Assembly (NCBI RefSeq): GCF_000721705.1
Contig: NZ_JOJL01000002.1
Span: forward strand, 248,001-312,000
Source of the DNA: Actinoplanes subtropicus
Lineage (GTDB): Bacteria; Actinomycetota; Actinomycetes; Mycobacteriales; Micromonosporaceae
Length of the DNA stretch: 64,000 nt
Direction of reading: 5' to 3'
The translations under genes were made by a program, and so were the position numbers. The notes beneath the pieces are model-generated. The model made no database searches, had not been told where the DNA came from, and was given only the letters and a program-made list of their open reading frames with translations. Positions 17,483 through 24,877 of this stretch are shown in pieces. Each line of letters starts with the position of its first letter. The first letter of the stretch is position 1.

Positions 17483-18420
17483 GCGTCGCGGACCGCGTTC
17501 GGGCGGCCTTCCCGGGACAGTCGGTGGGACCCCTGCGGACGCTGGCGGGCGGGCACTCGGGCCTGACCTACCTGGTCGACGTCGGGGACCGTCGATACGT
17601 CGTCAAGGCGGTGCCGCCCGCGGAACGGCCGGTCGGGCGCAACGACATGCTGCGCCAGGCAAGGGTGCTGCAGGCCTTGGCGGGTACGACCGTGCCGGTA
17701 CCGGATGTGGTCGTTCTCGACGAGACTCAGCCCGCCTGGTTCGCGATGGAGTTCGTCGACGGCGAGGCGGTGGAGCCCGTGCTCGACGACCACGACCTGC
17801 CGAGCGAGCTGGCCGCGGCGCGGATGCTGGAGGCCGCTCGGGTGCTGCGCCGGTTGCACGACCTCGACGTGGCGGCCCTGCCCCTGGGCGCCCCCGCGCC
17901 GCGCGACGCGAGCGCCGAGCTGGCGCAGTGGAGCCGCACGATGCGGGCCGTGCCCGGCGAGTTGCGGCCCGGCTCCGAGCGGTTGCTGCGCCGGCTGGCG
18001 GAGTCCGTGCCGGCCGGGCTGCCGCCGGTGCTCGTGCACGGCGACTTCCGGCTGGGCAACGTGCTTTGTCGGGGGGAGCGGGCGGCCGCGGTCGTCGACT
18101 GGGAAATCTGGAGCGCCGGCGATCCGCGTACGGACATGGGCTGGTTCCTGCTTTTCCATGACCATCGCCATTTCCCGGCGCTGGGCCGCCCGGTCGCGGG
18201 TCTCCCGACCGAGGCGGAGCTGCTCGACGCCTACCTGGACGGCGCCGCCCGGCCGCCCGCGTTCGCCTGGTTCGGCGCGCTCTGCCGGATGAAGATGGCC
18301 GCCATCATGGGCCACAACCTGCGCCGGCACCGCGAGGGGCGGATCCACGACCCCGATCAGGAACGGCTGCCACCCACCATCGCCGCGATGATCCGCGGCG
18401 CCGCCGAGTTGCTGGAGTGA
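17479..18420 (+). CDS. APH-type phosphotransferase (LvaA/ACAD10-like kinase)
   Basis: A 313-aa aminoglycoside-phosphotransferase-fold kinase. The N-lobe is RTLAGGHSGLTYLVDVGDRRYVVK. The catalytic Brenner motif is VLVHGDFRLGNVLC and the metal-binding Asp is in AAVVDWEIWSAGDPRTDMGW. It is translationally coupled (ATGA) to the upstream acyl-CoA dehydrogenase and followed after 8 bp by another. This APH plus ACAD arrangement is known from LvaA/LvaC and from ACAD10/11, where 4-hydroxyacyl-CoA is phosphorylated and then rearranged. An antibiotic-resistance role is unlikely. Confidence 0.85.
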   Translation: MSVADRVRAAFPGQSVGPLRTLAGGHSGLTYLVDVGDRRYVVKAVPPAERPVGRNDMLRQARVLQALAGTTVPVPDVVVLDETQPAWFAMEFVDGEAVEPVLDDHDLPSELAAARMLEAARVLRRLHDLDVAALPLGAPAPRDASAELAQWSRTMRAVPGELRPGSERLLRRLAESVPAGLPPVLVHGDFRLGNVLCRGERAAAVVDWEIWSAGDPRTDMGWFLLFHDHRHFPALGRPVAGLPTEAELLDAYLDGAARPPAFAWFGALCRMKMAAIMGHNLRRHREGRIHDPDQERLPPTIAAMIRGAAELLE

Positions 18421-18428
18421 GGAGGGCC

Positions 18429-19646
18429 ATGGACTTCGAACCCACGCCGCGGGCCCGGGAACTGCAGGACCGGATGCGGTCCTTCATGGAGCAGCACGTC
18501 TACCCCGCCGAGCCGGTGTACGACCGGCAGCTCGCCGAGGCGGACGACCGGCACGCGTTGCCGCCGGTGCTGCGCGAGCTCAAGGAGAAGGCCCGCGCCG
18601 AGGGCCTGTGGAACCTGTTCCTGTCGCACGGGGACTGGGGCGCCGGGCTGTCCAACCTGGAGTACGCGCCGCTCGCCGAGCTCGCCGGCCGTTCGATCAT
18701 CGGGCCGGAGGTGTTCAACTGCTCGGCCCCGGACACCGGCAACATGGAGCTGCTGGCCCTCTTCGGCACGCCCGAGCAGCAGGACCGGTGGCTGCGCCCG
18801 CTGCTGGAGGCGCGGATCCGGTCCTGTTTCGCGATGACCGAGCCCGAGGTGGCCAGCTCCGACCCGCGCAACCTGCGGACCCGAATCGTCCGGGACGGCG
18901 GCGAGTACGTCGTCGACGGCCGCAAGTGGTACACCTCCGGCATCCTCGACCCGGACTGCTCGCTGATCATCCTGATGGGCGTCACCGACCCGGACGCACC
19001 GGCCTACCGGCGGCAGAGCATGCTGCTGATCCCGCGCGACACCCCGGGCGTCACGGTGCTGCGGGACCTGCCGATGTTCGGCTACACCGACCGGCTCGGG
19101 CACGGCGACGTGCTCTTCACCGGCGTACGCGTGCCGGTCGGCAACCTGCTCGGCGGGGAGGGGGACGGCTTCGCGCTCGCGCAGGGGCGCCTCGGCCCGG
19201 GCCGGATGCACTACGCGATGCGCGCGGTGGGCTTCGCCGAGCGGGCGCTGGAGCTGATGTGCCGGCGGGTGCTGGCGCGCGAGGCGTTCGGCGGGCCACT
19301 GGCCGAGCAGGGCGTGATCCGGGAGTGGATCGCCCGCAGCCGGATCGAGATCGAGCAGTTGCGGCTGCTGGTGCTCAAATCCGCCTGGCTGATGGACACG
19401 GTGGGCAATGCCGCGGTCCGGATGGAGGTCGCGGCCATCAAGGTGGCCGCGCTCGAGGTGGCCCACCGGGTCGTCGACCGGGCGGTGCAGGCGCACGGGG
19501 CCGCCGGGGTCAGCGACGACACGGTGCTGGCCCGGCTCTTCGCGATCACCCGGGCCCTGCGCATCGCCGACGGGCCGGACGAGGTGCACCTGCGCACGGT
19601 CGCCCGGCAGGAACTGGCCCGCTACACCAAGGGGGCAACCTCGTGA
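18429..19646 (+). CDS. Acyl-CoA dehydrogenase, ACAD10/11 (LvaC/FadE36)-like
   Basis: A 405-aa acyl-CoA dehydrogenase. The N-terminus MDFEPTPRARELQDRMRSFMEQHVYPAEPVYDRQL is characteristic of the ACAD11/FadE36 group. It keeps FAMTEPEVASSDPRNLRTRI, WYTSG, and the C-terminal HGAAGVSDDTVLARLFAITRALRIADGPDEVHLRTVA. The start is ATG 18429 with GGAGGG upstream; an earlier GTG at 18417 overlaps the kinase stop and lacks spacing. Adjacent to the APH kinase, it is expected to act on the phosphorylated hydroxyacyl-CoA. Confidence 0.9.
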   Translation: MDFEPTPRARELQDRMRSFMEQHVYPAEPVYDRQLAEADDRHALPPVLRELKEKARAEGLWNLFLSHGDWGAGLSNLEYAPLAELAGRSIIGPEVFNCSAPDTGNMELLALFGTPEQQDRWLRPLLEARIRSCFAMTEPEVASSDPRNLRTRIVRDGGEYVVDGRKWYTSGILDPDCSLIILMGVTDPDAPAYRRQSMLLIPRDTPGVTVLRDLPMFGYTDRLGHGDVLFTGVRVPVGNLLGGEGDGFALAQGRLGPGRMHYAMRAVGFAERALELMCRRVLAREAFGGPLAEQGVIREWIARSRIEIEQLRLLVLKSAWLMDTVGNAAVRMEVAAIKVAALEVAHRVVDRAVQAHGAAGVSDDTVLARLFAITRALRIADGPDEVHLRTVARQELARYTKGATS

Positions 19647-20410
19647 ACGTTCTGGTCGGGCGGGTCGCGGTGATCACCGGCGGCTCGCGCGGTATCGGCC
19701 TGGCCATCGCGCACGCCTACCGGGCGGCCGGCGCGCACGTGACCATCGCCGCCCGCAAGGCCGACGGGCTGGCCGCCGCCCGCGAGGAGCTCGCGGCGGT
19801 GCCGGGCGGCGGCGTGCACACGGTCGTGGCCAACGCCGGCGAACCCGAGCACGCCGAGCGTTGCATCGACGAGACGATGGAGCGGTTCGGGCGGGTGGAC
19901 ATCCTGGTCAACAACGCGGCTACCAACCCGTACCAGGGGAATCTTATTGATCTTGATTTGCCGCGGGCCGAGAAGACGGTACGGGTGAACCAGTACGGCC
20001 TGATCGCCTGGACCAGTTGCGCCTGGAAGGCGTCGATGGCCGAGCACGGCGGCGCGGTCGTCAACATCGCCTCGGTCGGCGGGCTGATCGTCGACCCGCA
20101 CATCGGCTACTACAACGCCACCAAGGCCGCCATGATCCACCTGACCCGGCAGCTCGCCTACGAGCTGGGGCCGAAGGCGCGGGTCAACGCGATCGCCCCC
20201 GGCTTGATCAAGACCGAGCTGGCCCGTGCGGTGTGGGAGGTGCGCGAGCCGATCCTGACCGCCAAGCTGCCGCTGCGCCGGCTCGGCACGCCCGAAGATG
20301 TCGCGAACGCGGCCGTGTTCCTCGCCTCCGACGCATCGTCCTGGATCACCGGCCAGACCCTGGTCCTCGACGGGGGAGCGCTCGCCCTGCCGATCGGCGT
20401 GGAGCCGTGA
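19643..20410 (+). CDS. Short-chain dehydrogenase/reductase (SDR)
   Basis: A 255-aa classical SDR starting with GTG 19643 (GTGA overlap with the upstream stop). It shows TGGSRGIG, the NNAA variant of NNAG (VDILVNNAATNP), catalytic Ser in NIASVGG and the YxxxK motif YYNATKAA, and the C-terminal SSWITGQTLVLDGG. In the lvaA/C/D order this is the place of the hydroxyacyl-CoA dehydrogenase. A run of seven T-ending codons (19940-19960) is unlike the GC3-rich surroundings and contains TTGATCTTGA. Confidence 0.9.
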   Translation: MNVLVGRVAVITGGSRGIGLAIAHAYRAAGAHVTIAARKADGLAAAREELAAVPGGGVHTVVANAGEPEHAERCIDETMERFGRVDILVNNAATNPYQGNLIDLDLPRAEKTVRVNQYGLIAWTSCAWKASMAEHGGAVVNIASVGGLIVDPHIGYYNATKAAMIHLTRQLAYELGPKARVNAIAPGLIKTELARAVWEVREPILTAKLPLRRLGTPEDVANAAVFLASDASSWITGQTLVLDGGALALPIGVEP

Positions 20411-21165
20411 CGGCCGACCTGTTCGCGCTGCACGGCCGGACCGCGGTGGTCACCGGCGCGTCGTCCGGGCTCGGCGCCCGCTTCGCCGCCGTGCTCGCCG
20501 CGGCGGGCGCGACCGTCTTCGCCGCGGCCCGCCGGGTGGAGCGGCTGGCCGAGGTCGCGGCCGCCGACCACCGGATCCACCCGGTCGCCTGCGACGTGCG
20601 CCGCGAGGAGGACCGCAGCCGGCTCGTGGCGACGGCCCTCGACGTCACCGGCCGCTTCGACGTGCTGGTCAACAACGCCGGTACGGCCGGCGCGCCCAGC
20701 GCGGCCGACGAGAGCCCGGACGACTTCGCCGAGGTGCTCGCCGTCAATCTGGTGGCCCCGTTTCACCTGGCCCGGCTGCTGGCGGACGCGGGCGGGCACG
20801 GTACCGGCCGGTGCATAGTGAACGTCGCGTCGATCTTGGGCTTGGTTTCGGCCGCGCCGATGGGCGGCGCCGCCTACGCCGCGTCCAAGGCCGGCCTGCT
20901 CGGGCTGACCCGCGAGCTCGCCGGGCAGTGGGGCCGGGCCGGCGTGCGGGTCAACGCCCTGGCCCCGGGCTGGTTCCGCTCCGAGATGACCGAGGCACTG
21001 TTCGCCGATTCCCGGTCCAGCGAGTGGGTCGAGCGGAACACCATGCTGCGCCGGGGCGGCGAGGGCGGCGAGCTCGACGGCGCACTGCTGTTCCTCGCCT
21101 CGGACGCCTCGTCCTACTGCACGGGACAGGTCCTGGTGGTCGACGGTGGCTGGACGGCCCGGTGA
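20407..21165 (+). CDS. Short-chain dehydrogenase/reductase (SDR)
   Basis: A 252-aa classical SDR, last gene of the operon, starting with GTG 20407 (GTGA overlap). It has TGASSGLG, VLVNNAGTAGAP, catalytic Ser in NVASILGLVSA and Tyr/Lys in AYAASKAG, then RVNALAPGWFRSEMTEA and SSYCTGQVLVVDGGWTAR. The C-terminus resembles 3-oxoacyl-ACP/CoA reductases. Two similar SDRs in a row suggest successive oxidation steps or different stereoisomers. Confidence 0.9.
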   Translation: MTADLFALHGRTAVVTGASSGLGARFAAVLAAAGATVFAAARRVERLAEVAAADHRIHPVACDVRREEDRSRLVATALDVTGRFDVLVNNAGTAGAPSAADESPDDFAEVLAVNLVAPFHLARLLADAGGHGTGRCIVNVASILGLVSAAPMGGAAYAASKAGLLGLTRELAGQWGRAGVRVNALAPGWFRSEMTEALFADSRSSEWVERNTMLRRGGEGGELDGALLFLASDASSYCTGQVLVVDGGWTAR

Positions 21166-21175
21166 CCGGTCCAGT

Positions 21176-21188
21176 GGAACCGAGTTCA
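21176..21188. promoter_or_regulatory. Operator site 3 (GGAACCGAGTTCA), tetR promoter
   Basis: This matches 10 of 12 defined positions of TGAACTNAGTTCA and overlaps a 15-bp palindrome CCGAGTTCAACTCGG (21180-21194). A likely -35 TGGAAC (21175-21180) and -10 TATGCT (21198-21203), spaced by 17 bp, straddle it. The regulator gene starts at 21235, so this indicates autoregulation. Confidence 0.65.
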
Positions 21189-21234
21189 ACTCGGCTCTAT
21201 GCTGCAGTTTTGACGGACAACCCGGAGGGCCGAA

Positions 21235-21834
21235 ATGGCAGGGCCTCGCTCCAAGCGTGCCGCGATCCTGACGGTGGCGATCGAGAGCTTCGGCAAGGCG
21301 GGGTACGACGCCACCAAGTGGTCGTCGGTGGCCGACCGCGTCGGTATCGGCCAGCCCGCGCTCTACCACTACTTCGAGTCGAAGGCGCACTGCCTGCTCA
21401 CCATCATGCGGATGGAGCTGGAGCGCTCGCACGAGATGTTCGTGAAGGCGACCAGCGGCGAGACGGAGGCGATGGCCGCCCTCCGGGCCGCGGTCCGCGC
21501 CGCGTACGAGGTCTCCGAGCGGGACGTGCTGCGGATGCGGATCCTGGAGAACAACTTCGACCTGCTCGCCGTCCCGCGCCAGTCCGCACGGGAGGAGGGC
21601 GAGCGCGCGGCGGCGCGTCAGCTGGTGCAGCAGATCGAGCTCTCCTGGACCGGGCTGCTGCAGCGCGGCATGGACGCCGGCGTCTTCGCCCGCCGCGACG
21701 CCCGCACGCTCGCGCTCTCCCTGCTGGGCATGATCGTCAGCGTCTGGCGCTGGTACCGCCCGCAGGGCAGCACGCCGCTGGCCGACGTGCGCGATCTGAT
21801 CGAGGATGCCTGCGTCCGGATAGTGGCGGCCTGA
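21235..21834 (+). CDS. TetR-family transcriptional repressor of the catabolic island
   Basis: A 199-aa TetR regulator. The N-terminal helix-turn-helix covers about 8-55 (AILTVAIESFGKAGYDATKWSSVADRVGIGQPALYHYFESKAHCLLTIM). The C-terminal ligand domain resembles the TetR_C group used by fatty-acid and CoA-ester responsive regulators (KstR2/FadR-like). ATG 21235 follows CCGGAGGGCC. It sits in the middle of eight copies of one palindrome, which it probably binds. An acyl-CoA intermediate is the likely inducer (inference). Confidence 0.9.
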   Translation: MAGPRSKRAAILTVAIESFGKAGYDATKWSSVADRVGIGQPALYHYFESKAHCLLTIMRMELERSHEMFVKATSGETEAMAALRAAVRAAYEVSERDVLRMRILENNFDLLAVPRQSAREEGERAAARQLVQQIELSWTGLLQRGMDAGVFARRDARTLALSLLGMIVSVWRWYRPQGSTPLADVRDLIEDACVRIVAA

Positions 21835-21867
21835 CCGCCGGAGGCGTTAGAGTTCGGCTAGCTGAAC

Positions 21868-21880
21868 TGAACTCAGTTAA
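21868..21880. promoter_or_regulatory. Operator site 4 (TGAACTCAGTTAA), orphan: points at no intact gene
   Basis: Matches 11 of 12 consensus positions and lies in AACTGAACTCAGTT (21865-21878). On the plus strand it is followed by AAGGAG and ATG 21891 with ideal spacing, yet that frame closes after about 50 codons and is antisense to the lipoprotein gene. The minus-strand stop at 21873-21875 falls inside the site. It looks like the promoter of a gene lost by rearrangement. Confidence 0.65.
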
Positions 21881-22889
21881 GGAGTGCCACGATGGCCTGC
21901 ACCCGTACCTTGTCGTTGGTGATGAGCGTGCCGGGAACGTTCGGCAGCACCGAGCCCGCGGCCGGGGTGATCAGCTCCTGCCCCTTCTCGGTCACCATGA
22001 AGTTGGCGAGGAGCTGGGCGGCGTTGGGATGCGGAGCGGTCGTCAGGACCATGCCGTAGTACCGGGCGCCCCACGCGCCGGACGGCGGCATCTTGTACGC
22101 GATCGGCGCGCCCTTGGCCTTGGCCGGATCGAGCGCGATCGGCGCCACGAAGCTGCCGGCCGCGATCTCGCCGGACGCGAGCGCCTCGCCCATCGGCAGC
22201 GAACTGGGGTAGATGCGCGGCTTCTGGGCGGCCAGCTTGGTCACGAAGTCGGCGCCGTACGTCTCCTCCAGCCAGAGGTAGAAGTCGACGAGCGACGCCG
22301 CGGTCGGCTGGACCACGCCGATCTTCCCGCCGGCCAGCGCGGGGTCCAGGAGGTCGGGGTAATCGGTCAGGCCCTTGGGGTAGAGCTTGGTGTTCCAGCC
22401 GAAGGTCAGGACCGCGGAGTTGGTCTCGAAGTAGTTGCCGTCGTGGACGTACTTCTTGACGTCGTACGCGCCCTTGCCGGTCAGCTCGGGGCCGGTCGGC
22501 GCCAGGAACTTCCCGGCCTTGGCCTCGCTCTGCACCCAGGGCAGGCTGGCGCTGACGTACAGGTCGGCGATGCCCTTGCCGGTCTGGAACTCGGTCTCCA
22601 CCTTCGTGCCCAGATCGCCGTCGACGCCGCGCACGACGTCCACGTCGATGCCCGGATACTCCTTCTTGAAGGCAGCGGCCAGGTTGTTCAGGGCGTCGAG
22701 GCCCTGCGCCGAGTAGATGGTGACCTTGCCTTCCTTCTTGGCCGCGGCGACCAGCGCGTCGATGCCGGCGTCCGCCGACACCAGGTTCTTGGACTTGTCG
22801 CCGCTGCCGCCGCACGCGGCGACCGTCATGGTGGATATCAGTAGCAGGACGACGGGCGGGACCCCGCGCCGTCGCGGACGCACTCCCAT
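21873..22889 (-). CDS. ABC transporter substrate-binding lipoprotein (Fe3+/organic-anion type), possibly 3'-truncated
   Basis: A 338-aa binding protein with signal peptide and lipobox (MTVAACGG; Cys about 26). The mature part starts LVAAAKKEGKVTIYSAQGLDALNNLAAAFKKEYPGIDVDVVRG, typical of the AfuA/FbpA-type SBP_bac family. No permease or ATPase gene is nearby, so it is an orphan that must use another membrane complex or act as a receptor. Its promoter carries operator site 5, so it belongs to the island's regulon and may bind the pathway substrate. The C-terminus ends abruptly at VRVQAIVALLN inside operator site 4. Relatives usually continue some 15-20 residues. Confidence 0.85.
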   Translation of the reverse strand: MGVRPRRRGVPPVVLLLISTMTVAACGGSGDKSKNLVSADAGIDALVAAAKKEGKVTIYSAQGLDALNNLAAAFKKEYPGIDVDVVRGVDGDLGTKVETEFQTGKGIADLYVSASLPWVQSEAKAGKFLAPTGPELTGKGAYDVKKYVHDGNYFETNSAVLTFGWNTKLYPKGLTDYPDLLDPALAGGKIGVVQPTAASLVDFYLWLEETYGADFVTKLAAQKPRIYPSSLPMGEALASGEIAAGSFVAPIALDPAKAKGAPIAYKMPPSGAWGARYYGMVLTTAPHPNAAQLLANFMVTEKGQELITPAAGSVLPNVPGTLITNDKVRVQAIVALLN

Positions 22890-22904
22890 ACTCGGCTCCC
22901 TAAG

Positions 22905-22917
22905 TGAAACCGGTTCA
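22905..22917. promoter_or_regulatory. Operator site 5 (TGAAACCGGTTCA), lipoprotein gene
   Basis: Matches 9 of 12 consensus positions, with outer TGAA/TTCA arms intact. It is 15 bp upstream of the minus-strand lipoprotein start at 22889. Confidence 0.55.
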
Positions 22918-22997
22918 GCCGGGGCGGCCTGGCTCCCCCGTGGAGTTCTTGCTGGACAACGGGCCGGCTGGCTAAGATTTCCCGGAAGTTACCAAAC

Positions 22998-23010
22998 TGA
23001 AGTCGGTTTC
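22998..23010. promoter_or_regulatory. Operator site 6 (TGAAGTCGGTTTC), before the SDR remnant
   Basis: A weaker copy (8 of 12 positions) but lying in AACTGAAGTCGGTT (22995-23008), whose arms differ at one base. It precedes the SDR remnant on the plus strand and probably served that gene. Confidence 0.45.
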
Positions 23011-23012
23011 GG

Positions 23013-23153
23013 CAAGGTGGGTGTCACGGGTCTTGACGGGTCGAGCCTCGCCAACCTGGTCTGCCGGAGGCGGAATCGGCGTACGTGAACGGGGTGGTCT
23101 GGCTGATCGACGGCGGGTCACCGGCCTGGCGGGGCTTCGATCCCCTATCTTGA
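23013..23153 (+). pseudogene. Remnant of a short-chain dehydrogenase gene
   Basis: From 23061 to the TGA at 23151-23153 the plus strand reads SAYVNGVVWLIDGGSPAWR, a convincing SDR C-terminus (compare the ITGQTLVLDGG and CTGQVLVVDGGWTAR ends of neighbours). About 50 bp upstream, in another frame, GKVGVTGLDG resembles an SDR N-terminus. The central about 200 codons, including the catalytic Tyr/Lys, are missing, so this is a deletion remnant, not a gene. Operator site 6 lies before it and site 7 overlaps its stop. Confidence 0.6.
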
Positions 23154-23163
23154 ATTCAGTTCA
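23151..23163. promoter_or_regulatory. Operator site 7 (TGAATTCAGTTCA), NTF2/EthD pair
   Basis: Matches 11 of 12 consensus positions. It follows a TATCTT-type -10 candidate and is 21 bp upstream of the preferred start of the NTF2-like gene. Confidence 0.7.
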
Positions 23164-23184
23164 ATTTGGGAGGGAGTGGACAAC

Positions 23185-23574
23185 GTGGACGCCAAGACCG
23201 CACCGGCGCTGGTCCGGTGGTTCGAGATCATGGACAGCGAGGCCCCGGACGGGATCCTCGACCGGCTCGCCGAGGACTTCCAGTTCGCCATCGTCTTCTC
23301 CATGGGCGACGCCGGCTCCAGCGACTTCGCCGGCGGCCGGGCCGCGATGGAGGGCTACCTGGCGCAGCGGGAGCGGGGCACCCGGGCGCACCGGCTGCTG
23401 GCGGTCAGCGCCGCGGGCGACACCGAGTTCGCGCTCGGCGAGGTGATCCGGCTGGGCCAGTGGGAGGCCAGCTTCGTCGCCTCCGCCCTGCTCGACGGCC
23501 AGGGCCGGGTGCGCCGGCTCATCATCGGCCGTGCGCCGGGGGTCGCCTTTCCGCCGGCCGCGGTCCACGGGTGA
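23185..23574 (+). CDS. NTF2-like (SnoaL-type) protein
   Basis: A 129-aa small protein of the NTF2-like fold. ALVRWFEIMDSEAPDGILDRLAEDFQFAIVFS begins the typical cone-shaped alpha+beta barrel, ending with GQWEASFVASALLDGQGRVRRLIIGR. Members act as cyclases, isomerases, dehydratases or simple ligand binders. The start is taken as GTG 23185, about 10 nt from GGGAGGG; the in-frame GTG 23176 is too close to it. It overlaps the EthD gene by 4 bp. Confidence 0.8.
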   Translation: MDAKTAPALVRWFEIMDSEAPDGILDRLAEDFQFAIVFSMGDAGSSDFAGGRAAMEGYLAQRERGTRAHRLLAVSAAGDTEFALGEVIRLGQWEASFVASALLDGQGRVRRLIIGRAPGVAFPPAAVHG

Positions 23575-23903
23575 GCGCCGTGTACAACCTCGTCGTCCTC
23601 GCGTCGCGCCCGCCCGACTGGAGCCACGAGCAGTTCGTCACCTGGTGGCGGAGCGAGCACGCCGAGGTCACCCGGGTGCTGCCCGGGTTGCGGCGCTGGC
23701 GGCACCTCGACATCGACGCCGCGCTCGAGCCCCGATCCGAGGGCTGGGACGGGATGTCGGTGCTCAGTTTCGACACCGCCGACGACCTCAGCCGCGCCCT
23801 GGCGAGTCCGGAGTGGGCCGCCGCGGTGGCTCACGTCGGCGCGATGCGGGGCCGGCGGATCGCCGTGATGGGCGAGGAGGCCGAGCTCTTCACCGGGCCG
23901 TGA
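23571..23903 (+). CDS. EthD-domain protein
   Basis: A 110-aa ferredoxin-like alpha/beta-barrel protein (dimeric EthD group). VYNLVVLASRPPDWSHEQFVTWWRSEHAEVTRVLPGLRRWRHLDI contains the family's conserved WRxEHA segment. EthD proteins assist oxidative catabolism or act as small dehydratase-like enzymes. It starts with GTG 23571 (GTGA overlap with the NTF2-like gene) and is convergent with the SDR at 23907, with 3 bp between stops. Confidence 0.8.
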   Translation: MSAVYNLVVLASRPPDWSHEQFVTWWRSEHAEVTRVLPGLRRWRHLDIDAALEPRSEGWDGMSVLSFDTADDLSRALASPEWAAAVAHVGAMRGRRIAVMGEEAELFTGP

Positions 23904-23906
23904 GGG

Positions 23907-24650
23907 TCACCGCGCCGTCCAGCCGCCGTCGACGTAGAGTTCGCTGCCGGTGACGAAGGTCGCGTCGTCGCCGGCCAGGAAGGCGATCGCCCCGGCCACC
24001 TCGTCGGGGCGGCCCAGCCGGCGCATCGGCGTCCCCTCCAGCATGGCCCGCTCGCGCGGGGTGCCGCTGGTGCGCTCGATCAGCGTCGGGCTCGCGATGA
24101 AGCCCGGATGGACCGAGTTGACCCGGACGCCGCGCTCGGCCCAGTGCAGGGCGGCGTTCTTGGTCATCACCCGTACCGCGCCCTTGGCGGCATGGTACGA
24201 GAAGCTCGACCCGAAGCCGCCCACCGTTCCGAAGATCGAGCAGACGTTGACGATCGAGCCGCCGCCGGCCGCCTCGATGGCCGGGCCGGCGTGCTTCATG
24301 CCGAGCCAGACCCCACGCTGGGTGACCGCCTCCACCTCGGCCCAGGTCTCGAGCGTCTCCGACTCGACCGTCGTGAAGTGGCCGATGCCGGCGTTGTTGA
24401 CCAGCACGTGGATCCCGCCGAGCGCGGCGGCGACCTCGGCCACCACCTGCCGCCATGCCTCCTCGTCAGAGACGTCCAGCACCCGGGGCTCGGCGGGCCC
24501 ACCCAGCTCTTCGGCCAGCGCGGCGCAGCGCTCCTCGTCCAGGTCGGTGACCACGACGGTGGCGCCGTCGGCGGCCAGCCGCCGTGCGGTGGCCGCGCCG
24601 ATGCCGCCGGTCGCGCCGGTGATCAGGGCGGTCTTCCCGGTCAGTCCCAT
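23907..24650 (-). CDS. Short-chain dehydrogenase/reductase (SDR)
   Basis: A 247-aa classical SDR. It has TGATGGIG, VLVNNAGIGHF, catalytic Ser in NVCSIFG, Tyr/Lys in SYHAAKGAV, RVNSVHPGFIASP and the end FVTGSELYVDGGWTAR. ATG 24650 is preceded by GGGAGG; longer frames upstream run through the operator and are not supported. It is the fifth intact SDR of the island and its own operator (site 8) is 21 bp upstream of the start. Confidence 0.92.
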   Translation of the reverse strand: MGLTGKTALITGATGGIGAATARRLAADGATVVVTDLDEERCAALAEELGGPAEPRVLDVSDEEAWRQVVAEVAAALGGIHVLVNNAGIGHFTTVESETLETWAEVEAVTQRGVWLGMKHAGPAIEAAGGGSIVNVCSIFGTVGGFGSSFSYHAAKGAVRVMTKNAALHWAERGVRVNSVHPGFIASPTLIERTSGTPRERAMLEGTPMRRLGRPDEVAGAIAFLAGDDATFVTGSELYVDGGWTAR

Positions 24651-24670
24651 GGATCCTCCCTTGCCTGAAC

Positions 24671-24683
24671 TAAACTTAGTTTG
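24671..24683. promoter_or_regulatory. Operator site 8 (TAAACTTAGTTTG), SDR at 23907-24650
   Basis: Matches 9 of 12 consensus positions and lies in AACTAAACTTAGTT (24668-24681), a palindrome with perfect 6-bp arms. It marks the right edge of the regulon. Confidence 0.6.
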
Positions 24684-24720
24684 GTTTTGGTCCCGGATCC
24701 GCGTCAAGCCGCAGAGCCTT

Positions 24721-24750
24721 CGTCGACGTCGACGTCGACGTCGACGTCGG
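24721..24750. repeat. CGTCGA hexanucleotide repeat
   Basis: Nearly five tandem copies of CGTCGA lie in the 227-bp region between the SDR and the secreted FG-GAP gene. Short and not CRISPR-like; slippage-prone. The rest of this intergenic region shows operator site 8 and nothing else I can name. Confidence 0.85.
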
Positions 24751-24877
24751 CGGCCAGTGCCGGCGCGACGTCTGAGTGCCGTCTCACAGCCAGCTGCCAG
24801 CCGACCGTCCCTTCCGGAGACGGCCGCCGTGTGGCAGGTTCGAGGGACCGGGGGAATCCGCACGGAGGGATCGATAG

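Noticed and set aside
17479..18420. APH-fold protein considered as an aminoglycoside-resistance gene
   Set aside because: It is embedded in an acyl-CoA degradation operon and next to an ACAD11-type dehydrogenase; the lvaA-like role is more likely.
24721..24750. CGTCGA repeat considered as a CRISPR or operator array
   Set aside because: Units are 6 bp without spacers; simple-sequence repeat is the better description.
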